Assembly: GCA_964446935.1 (NCBI GenBank)
Contig: CAYUQI010000018.1
Span: 1-25,522, forward strand
Direction of reading: 5' to 3'
Source: UASB124 sp964446935
GTDB taxonomy: Bacteria > Babelota > Babeliae > Babelales > RVW-14
Length of the DNA stretch: 25,522 nt
Shown here: positions 13,313-21,605 of the stretch, piece after piece
Layout of the letters: each line of letters starts with the position of its first letter
Position numbering within the stretch: the first letter of the stretch is position 1
The notes under the pieces: generated by a model
Seen by the model: the letters and a program-made list of their open reading frames with translations, nothing else
Told to the model about the DNA's origin: nothing
Database searches by the model: none
Translations under genes and position numbers: made by a program

Positions 13313-14530
13313 TTATTCAATAAGTTTTTTGTTTGAAACGGCGCGTCTGAAAGTATTGCCGATAAGGCTTGCTATAAATATCCATAGAGCGATAAACCCA
13401 AATGCCATTGAACAGGTTAGTGCGACAACCGGGCCTGCAAGGCGGTTGATAACAGAACCTGTGGCTTTGGCAAAACGCATGCCAAACATATCAATCCATG
13501 CTTTTGATTTATATTTAATGTTTTTGGAGGTTGGAATATAGAGCACCTCTTTGGCTGGTTGATTGAGCGCATACCCCAATGCTTTGGCAACAAGCATGAC
13601 ATAGAAGATTGTTTGAAGATTAGGGTGCAAAAAGTATCCGACGATGAAAATTCCCAACAAAAGAGGGTAGGCAATGAGAGACGTGCGTATACCGAGCTTT
13701 CGTTGAAAAAATGATGTTCCGACAAGACCAAACAAACAGGCAACGATTTGTACACACAGAGCAAAATCAAATAAGAATTTGTTAACAAGCCCTGGCTCTT
13801 GATATGTGGTTTTAGCAAGAAAGTTGAGTTGAAAATACATCATGGTTGAAACAATTTCTTGGAAGAAGATAAGGACGAAAATTCCCATAACATAAGGGTG
13901 CGTTAGCAGCAGTCGGAGCCCTTCAAAAAAACCTACTTTGACCTCTTCCTCCGGGCTTATTTCTTTATCTGCGCCGATTTCTTCTTCGTAGCTTATTAAC
14001 GTTTTATAATCGACCACATGTTTGAGGATAAAAACAATAAGTGCAACGCCTGAGAACATCATGATGGAAATAAACGCAACCAGAGGTGCTGAGAATGCAT
14101 ATTGGCTTGCATCATAGGATAGGTAGTTGCCCAGCAGTGTAAAGAGGAATCCTCCCAATTGGGTACCAAAAATAATAAGACCGTACCCTTTTTTAGCTGA
14201 TTCTGGTGTTGTGATGTCATTAATGAAGGACCAATATAAGGCAAGAATAAGCGAAATATAACTTTCGCAGAAAAGATAAAAGGCCCATCCTATTATGCGG
14301 CTAGGATCTACTTGGGTATTTTGTAGTCCTATCGTTGGATGTCGTAGAAAAAATACAAGAATAAGCCCAATGATGGTGAATGCTCCAATGAACACATACA
14401 TCAATTTTTCTTTAGAAAAGTGATCAACAAGTTTTGAGTACAACAGAACAAGGGGGAAAAATATAAACAGGGACACAATTTTTGCTTCTGGCAAATGAAG
14501 AGGCCCTACCATATTTATAAAAATACTGTC
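13313..14530 (-). CDS. NTT-family nucleotide transporter C, 5' end in the gap
   Basis: The frame continues upstream of the first internal ATG (14512) to the gap edge at 14530. The residues DSIFINMVGPLHLPEAK align with DALFMKIVGKLYIPYAK, starting at residue 43 of transporter B. The first ~42 residues and the start codon therefore lie in the gap, and 14512 is not the real start. Features include GYGLIIFGTQLGG, an acidic cytoplasmic loop (YEEEIGADKEISPEEEVKVG) longer than in B, YALNQPAKEVLYIPTSKN and WIDMFGMRFAKATGS. It is an inner-membrane nucleotide transporter. Divergence of its loop from B suggests a different substrate or partner, which is inference. It is transcribed divergently from the ubiquitin-protease gene, so both promoters are hidden in the gap. 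Confidence 0.88.
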   Translation of the reverse strand, partial: DSIFINMVGPLHLPEAKIVSLFIFFPLVLLYSKLVDHFSKEKLMYVFIGAFTIIGLILVFFLRHPTIGLQNTQVDPSRIIGWAFYLFCESYISLILALYWSFINDITTPESAKKGYGLIIFGTQLGGFLFTLLGNYLSYDASQYAFSAPLVAFISIMMFSGVALIVFILKHVVDYKTLISYEEEIGADKEISPEEEVKVGFFEGLRLLLTHPYVMGIFVLIFFQEIVSTMMYFQLNFLAKTTYQEPGLVNKFLFDFALCVQIVACLFGLVGTSFFQRKLGIRTSLIAYPLLLGIFIVGYFLHPNLQTIFYVMLVAKALGYALNQPAKEVLYIPTSKNIKYKSKAWIDMFGMRFAKATGSVINRLAGPVVALTCSMAFGFIALWIFIASLIGNTFRRAVSNKKLIE

Positions 14531-14630
14531 NNNNNNNNNNNNNNNNNNNNNNNNNNNNNNNNNNNNNNNNNNNNNNNNNNNNNNNNNNNNNNNNNNNNNN
14601 NNNNNNNNNNNNNNNNNNNNNNNNNNNNNN
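14531..14630. other. Assembly gap (100 N) between two divergent genes
   Basis: Exactly 100 N. It must hold at least ~126 bases of transporter C, the divergent promoters, and the N-terminus of the ubiquitin-protease gene, so the true distance is larger than shown. Transporter A's gap begins at nearly the same protein position (residue ~35 versus ~43), which suggests that near-identical paralog sequence broke the assembly. Confidence 0.95.
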
Positions 14631-15964
14631 TACAGAGTGTATCATCTGCGGCAGTGAAAAAGGTCCAACCGCCACATTCCTCATCAAGTTCTTCCAATAC
14701 AGAGAGTTCAGATAAACCTTTCGGGCTATTGAATCTAGTGGGTTGCTGCTATTTAAACACAGCCATACAGGGTTTGTTGAGCATAGAAACTTTTAGGGTT
14801 TGTTGTAAAAAATATGGGCAAAACGGCGATTCTAAAGGTTTGGAATGGAATGTTTTGGCTCAACTATTGAGCGGAGATCCTGAAATTATAGATAAAAAAA
14901 CAAAATTGCGTACGGCTCAGTCATTGATGGGAATGGTTGATAACGCCGAGCCCTGTATGGACATTTTTTTATACCAATTACTTGAAGAACTTTTGCGTCT
15001 TGCTGAAAACAGATCTGATTCCATAGAGTATTATAGCTATGAAAATAACACGTTATATTGTGGTACCCCTTTAAAATCATCTGTGAGCCCTACGGTTGTT
15101 TACATTTTTGACAATAACAATGCCCCCAAAATATTTCCTGTGATAGTTGTTGTTGTTCCTCTTTTTAATTTGTTTGTAGTTTTGCCTAAGAAGAATGAGA
15201 AAATGCATTGGCATGATGCAGAAAAGCAATATCTTTCAGAGCAATATACTACTCAGATACATAGTCTCCTGAAGGTAATATGGAAACGATCACGATTAAA
15301 TCGTTCGGATGCCACCCCAGAATTTATGTTACGTGGCTTTGCTGCTGATTTAAGAAGATCTGATGCTGCTCATTCAATAGCCTATGTTCAGCGTAGTACG
15401 GGACATCAGCCTAGCTGGTATTTGTGTAATGATGAAGATTGTTATTCATTGGGCGATTGTTGCGTTATAGATCATTTTTACAATCATTTATTTAGTGATG
15501 AATGGTTCAAGAAGTTACAACGAGGAGATTCATTTAATGAAGGTTATATAAGAGATTTTTTTTATGAAGTTACAAGTCATCCAATCAGTACCCCGACACA
15601 GCAGGTTCAGCAGCAAATTTCTAAATCAGAGGTTTTAAAGAAATTCAAAAAAATCGTTTCCTCTATCTTGTTGCATAAATTGTCGGCGTCAGATCTTTTA
15701 GGTATTCTGAAATGCTATTTTAATGAATATCCACAATATTTGAGGGATTTTGAAGAGGTAACGCCCTTAGATATGAGTTGTTATTTATTTCACATGGTTG
15801 CTCGAGACGAAAGAGATGAGTATGTGGAGGTTGTTAAGTATTTAATAGAGATGGGATTCAATCCCAATAAGGAAAATTTTAGTAACTTGCGCGTTTTGGA
15901 TTACGTTCAAAATGCTCATATTAAACAATACTTAATACAGCATGGGGCTACCTGTTTACATTAG
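14631..15964 (+). CDS. Ubiquitin-specific protease-like effector with ankyrin-like C-terminus, 5' end in gap
   Basis: 443 residues are visible after the gap. After a Ser-rich linker the protein has a USP (peptidase C19) Cys box, GLLNLVGCCYLNTAIQGLL, with the catalytic Cys as visible residue 39. It also has a His box, AAHSIAYVQRSTG..PSWYLCNDEDCYSLGD, with His247 and Asn266/Asp267 at the expected places. In eukaryotes this fold removes ubiquitin from proteins; in a host-associated bacterium it is most likely a secreted effector acting on host ubiquitin. The middle is diverged and carries a Val-rich hydrophobic patch. The last ~70 residues (TPLDMSCYLFHMVA..., VVKYLIEMGFNPNKENFSNL, YLIQHGA) resemble ankyrin repeats. 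A signal peptide, if any, lies in the gap. Activity is not proven, but all catalytic positions appear filled. Confidence 0.8.
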
Positions 15965-16016
15965 ACCTCTTCTGAAACCATGAAGTTCATGACAAATTTT
16001 TGTGTACAGTGCATAT

Positions 16017-16085
16017 GTCGCACCGGCGAAAGCCGGTGTCCAGAAATACCAATGTAAGCTGGATACCGGCTTTCGCCGGTACGAC
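16017..16085. repeat. Palindromic GC-rich repeat (GTCGCACCGGCGAAAGCCGG type)
   Basis: The two ends, 16017-16043 and 16059-16085, are near-perfect inverted copies (ACCGGCGAAAGCCGGT.TCCAG against CTGGATACCGGCTTTCGCCGGT), and each contains its own CCGGC-GAAA-GCCGG hairpin. This is the widespread class of bacterial palindromic repeats whose translation gives WIPAFAGTT; open frames over it (16000-16191) are translations of the repeat. It lies between the effector gene and its terminator. Confidence 0.85.
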
Positions 16086-16198
16086 GTGCAAGGTTGGTCT
16101 TTTTTGTCGTACAAAATACGATGATATTCGTGTTAAAAATGAGAGAGACAACTGGTTTCAGAAGAGATCTATTAAAACCAAGATGTTTTAAATTTTGA

Positions 16199-16233
16199 AC
16201 AAAAACCGTTTGCATCATGCAAACGGTTTTTTT
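16199..16233. terminator. Strong bidirectional intrinsic terminator
   Basis: AAAAACCGTTTGCA-TCA-TGCAAACGGTTTTT is a 14-bp stem with T runs on both strands. It separates the plus-strand effector gene (ends 15964) from the convergent minus-strand atpD-atpC unit (ends 16411) and can serve both. Confidence 0.88.
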
Positions 16234-16238
16234 AATTA

Positions 16239-16389
16239 AGAGCCTGTACGGAAATTAACTTTGAAAAGTTTGTACGATATATTGCGAGAAATTAATAAAT
16301 CCGTTCGTGGTGAGTGCCCGAGCCTAGGGCGAGGGTGTATCGAACCATGAACGGGTTCAGTTAGATTTTACAATAATCGTACAGGCTCT
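16239..16389. mobile_element. MITE-like element with perfect 12-bp terminal inverted repeats
   Basis: AGAGCCTGTACG at 16239-16250 is exactly complementary to CGTACAGGCTCT at 16378-16389, giving a 151-bp element with no coding capacity. Inside is a second palindrome, CCGTTCGTGGT...ACCATGAACGG (16301-16354), with a GCCC..GGGC core; this type of core is common in dispersed repeats of several bacterial groups. No target-site duplication is obvious at the borders. It sits between the bidirectional terminator and the end of atpC. Confidence 0.6.
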
Positions 16390-16410
16390 AAAGCATGCAT
16401 GTATCGGATG

Positions 16411-16662
16411 TTAATCAACAAGAGCAACCGCTTTGTTATCTTTTACGTAAAAAACACCTTTTTGAATGCTTAGGGTACATTCTTCGGCATTTGTTTTTTT
16501 GTAAAGAAGTGAGGTTTTTTGTTTAATAATTGAAATAAGTGGGCTGTGACAAGGTCCAACTAAAAAACTACCGGTTGGACTTTCGATTTCAATCCATTCG
16601 ATACTGTGTACCTCGGTGTTGGTAGGTGATATGATTTCCAGGGTAAAATAGTAATTTTCCAT
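16411..16662 (-). CDS. atpC: F1F0 ATP synthase epsilon subunit, short form
   Basis: 83 residues matching the N-terminal beta-sandwich domain of the epsilon subunit: FTLEIISPTNTEV, a GSFLVGPCHSPLISII segment (usual form G.f.vlp.H.pl...l) and QKGVFYVKDNKAVALVD. The usual protein is about 130-140 residues. The C-terminal two-helix domain that blocks hydrolysis in other bacteria is absent, with an in-frame stop and no sign of a frameshift. It links the rotor c-ring to gamma, in the inner-membrane complex. It starts three bases after the atpD stop, so the two are co-translated. Without the inhibitory helices the enzyme may be less restrained in hydrolysis (inference). Confidence 0.85.
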   Translation of the reverse strand: MENYYFTLEIISPTNTEVHSIEWIEIESPTGSFLVGPCHSPLISIIKQKTSLLYKKTNAEECTLSIQKGVFYVKDNKAVALVD

Positions 16663-16665
16663 GGT

Positions 16666-18156
16666 TTACAACGCTTGCGTAACGACTTTTGCCTTTTCCC
16701 GCGCTTCATCCAGTGTGCCTACAAGATAAAAAGCTTGTAATGGCATCGAATCGCATTCTCCTGAAATGATTTTTTCAAAGTCATTAACGGTTTGCTCTCG
16801 TTTGACATAACGGCCTGGCAAGCCGGTAAATTGTTCAGCAACGAACATAGGTTGAGTGAGAAAATTGTGAATTTTTTTAGCACGATGAACGGTGAGTTTG
16901 TCGGCATCTGACAGTTCGTCCATACCCAAAATAGCAATGATGTCTTGGAGTTCGCGATACTTTTGCAGTGTCTGTTGAACAACGCGAGCAATATCATAAT
17001 GTCGTTGGCCTATGATACTTGGCTTAAGCCCTTTTGATTGTGATTCAAGGGGGTCAACGGCCGGATAAAGACCTGCTTGCGCTATCTTTCGTGAGAGTAC
17101 CGTGCTTGCGTCAAGGTGTTGAAAGGTAGTGGCTGGTGCAGGATCGGTATAATCGTCTGCAGGAACGTACACAGCCTGAATGGAAGTGATTGACCCGTGG
17201 TGTGTGCTTGTGATGCGTTCTTGAAGCATTCCCATTTCAGTAGCAAGGGTTGGTTGATAACCGACTGCTGATGGCATACGTCCAAGGAGTGCAGAAACTT
17301 CAAGCCCTGCTTGAACATAGCGAAAGATGTTGTCGATAAAGAGCAGTGTTTCTTTGTGTTGTTCGTCGCGGAAATATTCTGCCATGGTCAGTCCAGTAAG
17401 ACCTGCTCGTAAGCGAGCTCCCGGCATTTCACCCATCTGACCAAAAACAAGGGCTGTTTTTTCAAGAACTCCGGATGATTTCATTTCCAACCACAATTCG
17501 TTACCCTCGCGGGTTCGTTCTCCAATCCCAACAAACACCGAATAACCGCCGTGTTCCTTAGCAACGTTACGTATAAGTTCTTGAACAATGATTGTTTTGC
17601 CAACGCCAGCGCCGCCGAACAGGCCAATTTTGGAACCTTTTACGTAAGGAGTCAATAAATCAAGGACCTTAATGCCTGTTTCAAGGAGTTCTTCGGTTGT
17701 TTTTTGTTCAATTAGGCTCGGGGCGGGGCGATAGATTGATTTGTAGTGTGTTGTGAGTATTCCCTTGGTGTCATCAATGGTACGGCCCATGGCATCAAAA
17801 ATGTGACCCAGTACTTCCGTGCCAACAGGAACTTGAATAGGTGCGCCGGTATCAAGGACGTCTAGCCCGCGTTTAATACCATCAAGTGGTTCAAGTGCAA
17901 TACAACGAACGGCCCCATCGCCCAAGTGTTGGGCTACTTCTAAGCTGACAATTTCAGGATTAAAGGAATGTTGTGCAAGGGCATGTTTATAAGCGGCAGG
18001 AGTGTTATTTTCTGTTCGTAAAATAAGGAGTTTAAATGAAATTTCCGGAACCTGTTGCTCGTTGAATTGTACGTCAACGACAGTGCCACTCACGCGCATT
18101 ACTTTACCAATATTAAATTTTTCTGATGAGTTTGACGTTGGACTTGGGGAAGCCAT
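16666..18156 (-). CDS. atpD: F1F0 ATP synthase beta subunit
   Basis: 496 residues, the catalytic subunit of F1 that makes or splits ATP. Walker A GGAGVGKT is at 181-188, followed by GERTREGNELW, the Walker B region LLFIDNIFRYVQAG, SALLGRMPSAVGYQPTLATE and DPAPATTFQHLDASTVLSR. The usual QMNEPPGAR stretch reads QMGEMPGAR, an uncommon change near the catalytic glutamate. The N-terminus has a ~13-residue Ser/Pro extension before the beta-barrel domain. AAAGGA precedes the ATG. Only atpC follows; the genes for alpha, gamma, delta and Fo are not in the window, so the ATP synthase genes are split in this genome, unlike the usual atpIBEFHAGDC operon. A separate N-type ATPase is less likely because none of its other genes follow. 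Confidence 0.96.
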   Translation of the reverse strand: MASPSPTSNSSEKFNIGKVMRVSGTVVDVQFNEQQVPEISFKLLILRTENNTPAAYKHALAQHSFNPEIVSLEVAQHLGDGAVRCIALEPLDGIKRGLDVLDTGAPIQVPVGTEVLGHIFDAMGRTIDDTKGILTTHYKSIYRPAPSLIEQKTTEELLETGIKVLDLLTPYVKGSKIGLFGGAGVGKTIIVQELIRNVAKEHGGYSVFVGIGERTREGNELWLEMKSSGVLEKTALVFGQMGEMPGARLRAGLTGLTMAEYFRDEQHKETLLFIDNIFRYVQAGLEVSALLGRMPSAVGYQPTLATEMGMLQERITSTHHGSITSIQAVYVPADDYTDPAPATTFQHLDASTVLSRKIAQAGLYPAVDPLESQSKGLKPSIIGQRHYDIARVVQQTLQKYRELQDIIAILGMDELSDADKLTVHRAKKIHNFLTQPMFVAEQFTGLPGRYVKREQTVNDFEKIISGECDSMPLQAFYLVGTLDEAREKAKVVTQAL

Positions 18157-18301
18157 TGTTTCCTTTGATACCTAAAGTTTTGGTATACTATTAAAACATA
18201 TATGAAATACCTTATTCCTTCAGCGGTCTTTTGTAAAGATCTGAGCGAAAAAGATGCATCTTGGGACTTGTCTTAACTATTTAAATTCAGAAAGGCGGGG
18301 G

Positions 18302-18898
18302 ATGGGCTTTAGATGGTTGTTGCTCGTACTGAGTATGTTGATGAGTGTTCATAGGGCACACCCTATGGTGCGTTTTGCCAATGGGCTCAAAACACCTATT
18401 GAAATAGGATTTGACTGCTTATGGGTTCTTGAACCGGATCATTCATGTGGGTTTATGGTGCCTGATGGAACGCTAAGAATTATAATTTCCGCATGTGGAA
18501 TTAGAAAATCTGTCAAGATTAAATGGAAGGAGCTGAAGCAGGGGTATACGTATTGTATTATGATGATGGTTACACAACAATCGGCATCAACGCCACGTTG
18601 GCTTGGGGATGATTTAACCCCTATCGTAGTGGACAAACTAAGGAGACACTCCTTGGAAATTAAGCCTTATACTGTAGAGATGCCTGAAACGTTGGATGAT
18701 ATTCCTGATCTGCTTGTAAGTAGTGATAGTAAAGTATCAACAAAACAGAAACAGTATGTAAATTTAGATAGTTTTAAAGAAGACGTGGGTAGGCAGCTAC
18801 AGAAAGATGAGGTAAGGGAAGATGAGGTTGAGTATAAGCTTATGTTGGTGGGTTGCAAGAAGAATAAAAGGCATATGCTTACCTATGTAGTGGACTAG
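18302..18898 (+). CDS. Exported protein of unknown function
   Basis: 198 residues starting at the ATG that follows AAAGGCGGGGG, which gives an N-terminal signal peptide (MGFRWLLLVLSMLMSVHRAHP). The frame extends upstream to 18254 without a ribosome binding site or sensible N-terminus. The mature part starts with a beta-rich domain (VRFANGLKTPIEIGFDCLWV, then VPDGTLRIIISACGIRKSV) containing four or five Cys, followed by a charged Lys/Asp/Glu-rich tail ending KRHMLTYVVD. No family is recognised. It may be a periplasmic or secreted protein. It is divergent from atpD and precedes secA by ~155 bases. Confidence 0.65.
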   Translation: MGFRWLLLVLSMLMSVHRAHPMVRFANGLKTPIEIGFDCLWVLEPDHSCGFMVPDGTLRIIISACGIRKSVKIKWKELKQGYTYCIMMMVTQQSASTPRWLGDDLTPIVVDKLRRHSLEIKPYTVEMPETLDDIPDLLVSSDSKVSTKQKQYVNLDSFKEDVGRQLQKDEVREDEVEYKLMLVGCKKNKRHMLTYVVD

Positions 18899-19054
18899 CA
18901 AGGAGGATGAAAACATCCTTATGTCATCGTTGAGGCTTAAAAAGTGAAGATGCGTAAATAGTTTTTTCAAAGCGTCTTTTTGTGTTAGAATTACAATTGC
19001 AACGATGAGTGGCTCAGTTCAATAAAAGTGTTTTGTTAAATGTGGGATGAGACA

Positions 19055-21601
19055 ATGATTGCACAATTATTAGCCAAAATTTTCGGAACAAAAAATGAAC
19101 GTGAATTGCGTCGAATATCGCCCATTGTTCATCGTATTAATGAACTTGAGCCATCAATACAGATGCTTTCTGACGAAGAGTTGGCAGCAAAAACAATTCC
19201 TTTCCGTGAGCGCATTGCCCAAGGTGAATCATTAGATAGCATCTTACCTGAGGCATTTGCTGTTGTTCGTGAAGTGGGTAAGCGAAAATTGAATATGCGC
19301 CACTTTGATGTGCAGTTGATGGGTGGCGTGGTGCTTCACGAAGGCAAAATCTCCGAAATGAAAACCGGTGAAGGTAAAACGCTGGTTGCTACATTGCCAC
19401 TGTATTTGAATGCATTGGAAGGAAAAGGCGCGCACCTGGTTACTGTTAACGACTATTTGGCAAAACGTGACTCTGAATGGATGGGAGAAATTTACAAATT
19501 TTTGGGCCTTGAGGTGGGGTTGATCCAGAACCAGATGGAAGATGATGAGCGCAAAAAGGCATATGCAGCCGATATCACCTATGGAACCAATAACGAGTTT
19601 GGTTTTGATTATCTGCGCGATAATATGAAATTTTACATGAATGATTTAGCGCAGCGTGATTTGCATTATGCCATTGTTGACGAAGTAGACTCAATTCTTA
19701 TTGATGAAGCGAGAACCCCTCTTATTATTTCTGGACCAAGTGAACGTGGTAGCAATTTATATGAAATTGCCAATCGTGCGGTAGTGCACCTGCAAAAAGG
19801 CGATTACGAAATCGACGAAAAAGCCCGTACCGTGCATTTGTCCGATCAGGGCAATGACAAAATAGAGCAATTGCTCAAGCTTGACAATCTCTATGCACCT
19901 GAAAATATTCTGACGCTCCATCACGTGACGCAGGCATTGCGAGCTAATACATTGTTTAAGCGTGATGTTGATTATGTGGTAGCAGAAGATGAAGTGCTGA
20001 TCGTTGATGAGTTTACCGGTCGAATTCTGCAGGGACGTCGATACAGCGATGGCTTGCACCAAGCACTTGAAGCTAAGGAAGGGGTAAAGGTTGAGCGAGA
20101 AAATCAAACATTAGCTACGATAACACTCCAAAACCTCTTTAGAATGTATAAAAAGTTGGCAGGTATGACCGGTACAGCTGAAACAGAAGCGGCTGAATTT
20201 TGGAAGATTTATAAACTTGCTGTTATTGTGGTTCCAACTAATCAACCTATGATTCGTGACGATCAGGCCGATTCAATATTCTTAACCAGACTAGATAAAT
20301 TTAATGCTGTTATTACCGATATTAAAGATTGTTATCATCGTGGCCAACCGGTACTCGTTGGTACGATTGCCATTGAAACATCTGAATATTTGAGCTATTT
20401 GCTTAATCAAGCTGCCATTCCTCACAATGTGTTGAATGCTAAGCAGCATGAGCGTGAAGCCGATATTATCAAAGAGGCTGGCGAAAAACATAAAGTTACC
20501 ATTGCAACCAACATGGCTGGCCGTGGTACCGATATTAAACTTGGTGCTGGCGTTGTTGATCTTGGTGGATTACGTATTGTGGGTACCGAACGGCATGAAA
20601 GTAGACGTATTGATAATCAGCTGCGAGGTCGTGCGGGTCGTCAAGGTGACCCCGGATCATCAAAATTTTATATAGCACTTGAAGATGATTTAATGCGCAT
20701 CTTTGGTGGGGAACGGCTCAAGAAAACCATGGAGCGCTTGGGTATGAAGCCGGGCGAGAGTATTGAACATCGTATGGTTTCACGCAGTATTGAAAAAGCC
20801 CAGGAACGTGTTGAAAAAAACAACTTCGATATTCGTAAGCACTTGCTTGAATATGATGACGTGCTTAATCAACAACGAATGGTTATTTATCGTTATCGCC
20901 GCGAGATATTGGAAGGTGGGGATCAAGTATTGGTGCTTGCCAAAGATATGATTGTCGATGTGGTACGTCGGTTGTTTGCTATTTATTGTCCGGGCAAGCA
21001 ATGTGGCGGTGAAGGCCTTAATGAATTGTTACATGCGCTTGAAGGGCTTACACAAATTAAACAATCGAGTTTCGAACAGGTGTTAGGTGGTCATCGAGAT
21101 GTTGAGCCTGCTGCGCAAGCACTTATCGATTATCTTATTTATCAATATGAACAGTATCGAGGGCAAATGTCTGCTGAATTAATTGATCAAGCTGAAAAGT
21201 GGATTTTGCTTGAAACAATTGATCATGCATGGCGTTTGCATCTGCAAAATATCGATCATTTGCGCGAAGGTATAGGGCTGCGTGGTTATGGACAAAAGAA
21301 CCCATTGATTGAATACAAAAAGGAATCGTTCTATGAATTCGAAAAGATGATGGAACAAATCAGATGGGATATTGTTCAACGGCTCTTTAGAATGCGCCCT
21401 GATGAATATTCGGCAGAAGTCATTGAAGAAATTGAACGAGAAAAAGAAAAAGAACTTGATACCCTACAACTAGCTGGCGCAGGAGATGCAACAGGTCAAG
21501 CCAAACAGCCGGTTAAACGTGCTGCTCCAAAAGTTGGACGCAATGAGCCCTGCCCTTGCGGTTCCGGAAAGAAGTACAAGCATTGTTGCGGTAAGGCGTA
21601 A
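19055..21601 (+). CDS. secA: Preprotein translocase ATPase SecA
   Basis: About 848 residues; the motor that pushes preproteins through SecYEG. The start at 19055 (MIAQLLAKIFGTKNER) matches usual SecA N-termini and has GGATGAG just upstream; the ATG at 19040 adds five residues and has no binding site. Features in order: Walker A MKTGEGKT at 102-109, VNDYLAKRDSEWMG, DEVDSILIDEARTPLIISG, the NBD2 motifs TNMAGRGTDIKL and RRIDNQLRGRAGRQGDPGSS, the scaffold/wing region, and the C-terminal zinc site CPCGSGKKYKHCCGKA. Length and motifs are complete. The downstream PQ-loop and NurA genes follow with 4 bases and an 8-base overlap, suggesting one transcript. The exported proteins in this window are its expected clients. 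A TAGAAT box about 60 bases upstream of 19055 is a possible -10. Confidence 0.97.
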   Translation: MIAQLLAKIFGTKNERELRRISPIVHRINELEPSIQMLSDEELAAKTIPFRERIAQGESLDSILPEAFAVVREVGKRKLNMRHFDVQLMGGVVLHEGKISEMKTGEGKTLVATLPLYLNALEGKGAHLVTVNDYLAKRDSEWMGEIYKFLGLEVGLIQNQMEDDERKKAYAADITYGTNNEFGFDYLRDNMKFYMNDLAQRDLHYAIVDEVDSILIDEARTPLIISGPSERGSNLYEIANRAVVHLQKGDYEIDEKARTVHLSDQGNDKIEQLLKLDNLYAPENILTLHHVTQALRANTLFKRDVDYVVAEDEVLIVDEFTGRILQGRRYSDGLHQALEAKEGVKVERENQTLATITLQNLFRMYKKLAGMTGTAETEAAEFWKIYKLAVIVVPTNQPMIRDDQADSIFLTRLDKFNAVITDIKDCYHRGQPVLVGTIAIETSEYLSYLLNQAAIPHNVLNAKQHEREADIIKEAGEKHKVTIATNMAGRGTDIKLGAGVVDLGGLRIVGTERHESRRIDNQLRGRAGRQGDPGSSKFYIALEDDLMRIFGGERLKKTMERLGMKPGESIEHRMVSRSIEKAQERVEKNNFDIRKHLLEYDDVLNQQRMVIYRYRREILEGGDQVLVLAKDMIVDVVRRLFAIYCPGKQCGGEGLNELLHALEGLTQIKQSSFEQVLGGHRDVEPAAQALIDYLIYQYEQYRGQMSAELIDQAEKWILLETIDHAWRLHLQNIDHLREGIGLRGYGQKNPLIEYKKESFYEFEKMMEQIRWDIVQRLFRMRPDEYSAEVIEEIEREKEKELDTLQLAGAGDATGQAKQPVKRAAPKVGRNEPCPCGSGKKYKHCCGKA

Positions 21602-21605
21602 ATCG

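Noticed and set aside
14495..14530. Plus-strand start at 14495 for the ubiquitin-protease gene
   Set aside because: Those bases encode transporter C on the other strand (DSIFINM matches the paralog); the frame only appears joined through the N run. The real start lies in the gap.
15961..16218. Small frames on both strands over 15961-16218
   Set aside because: They contain the translated palindromic repeat (SWIPAFAGTT type) and end in the terminator; not genes.
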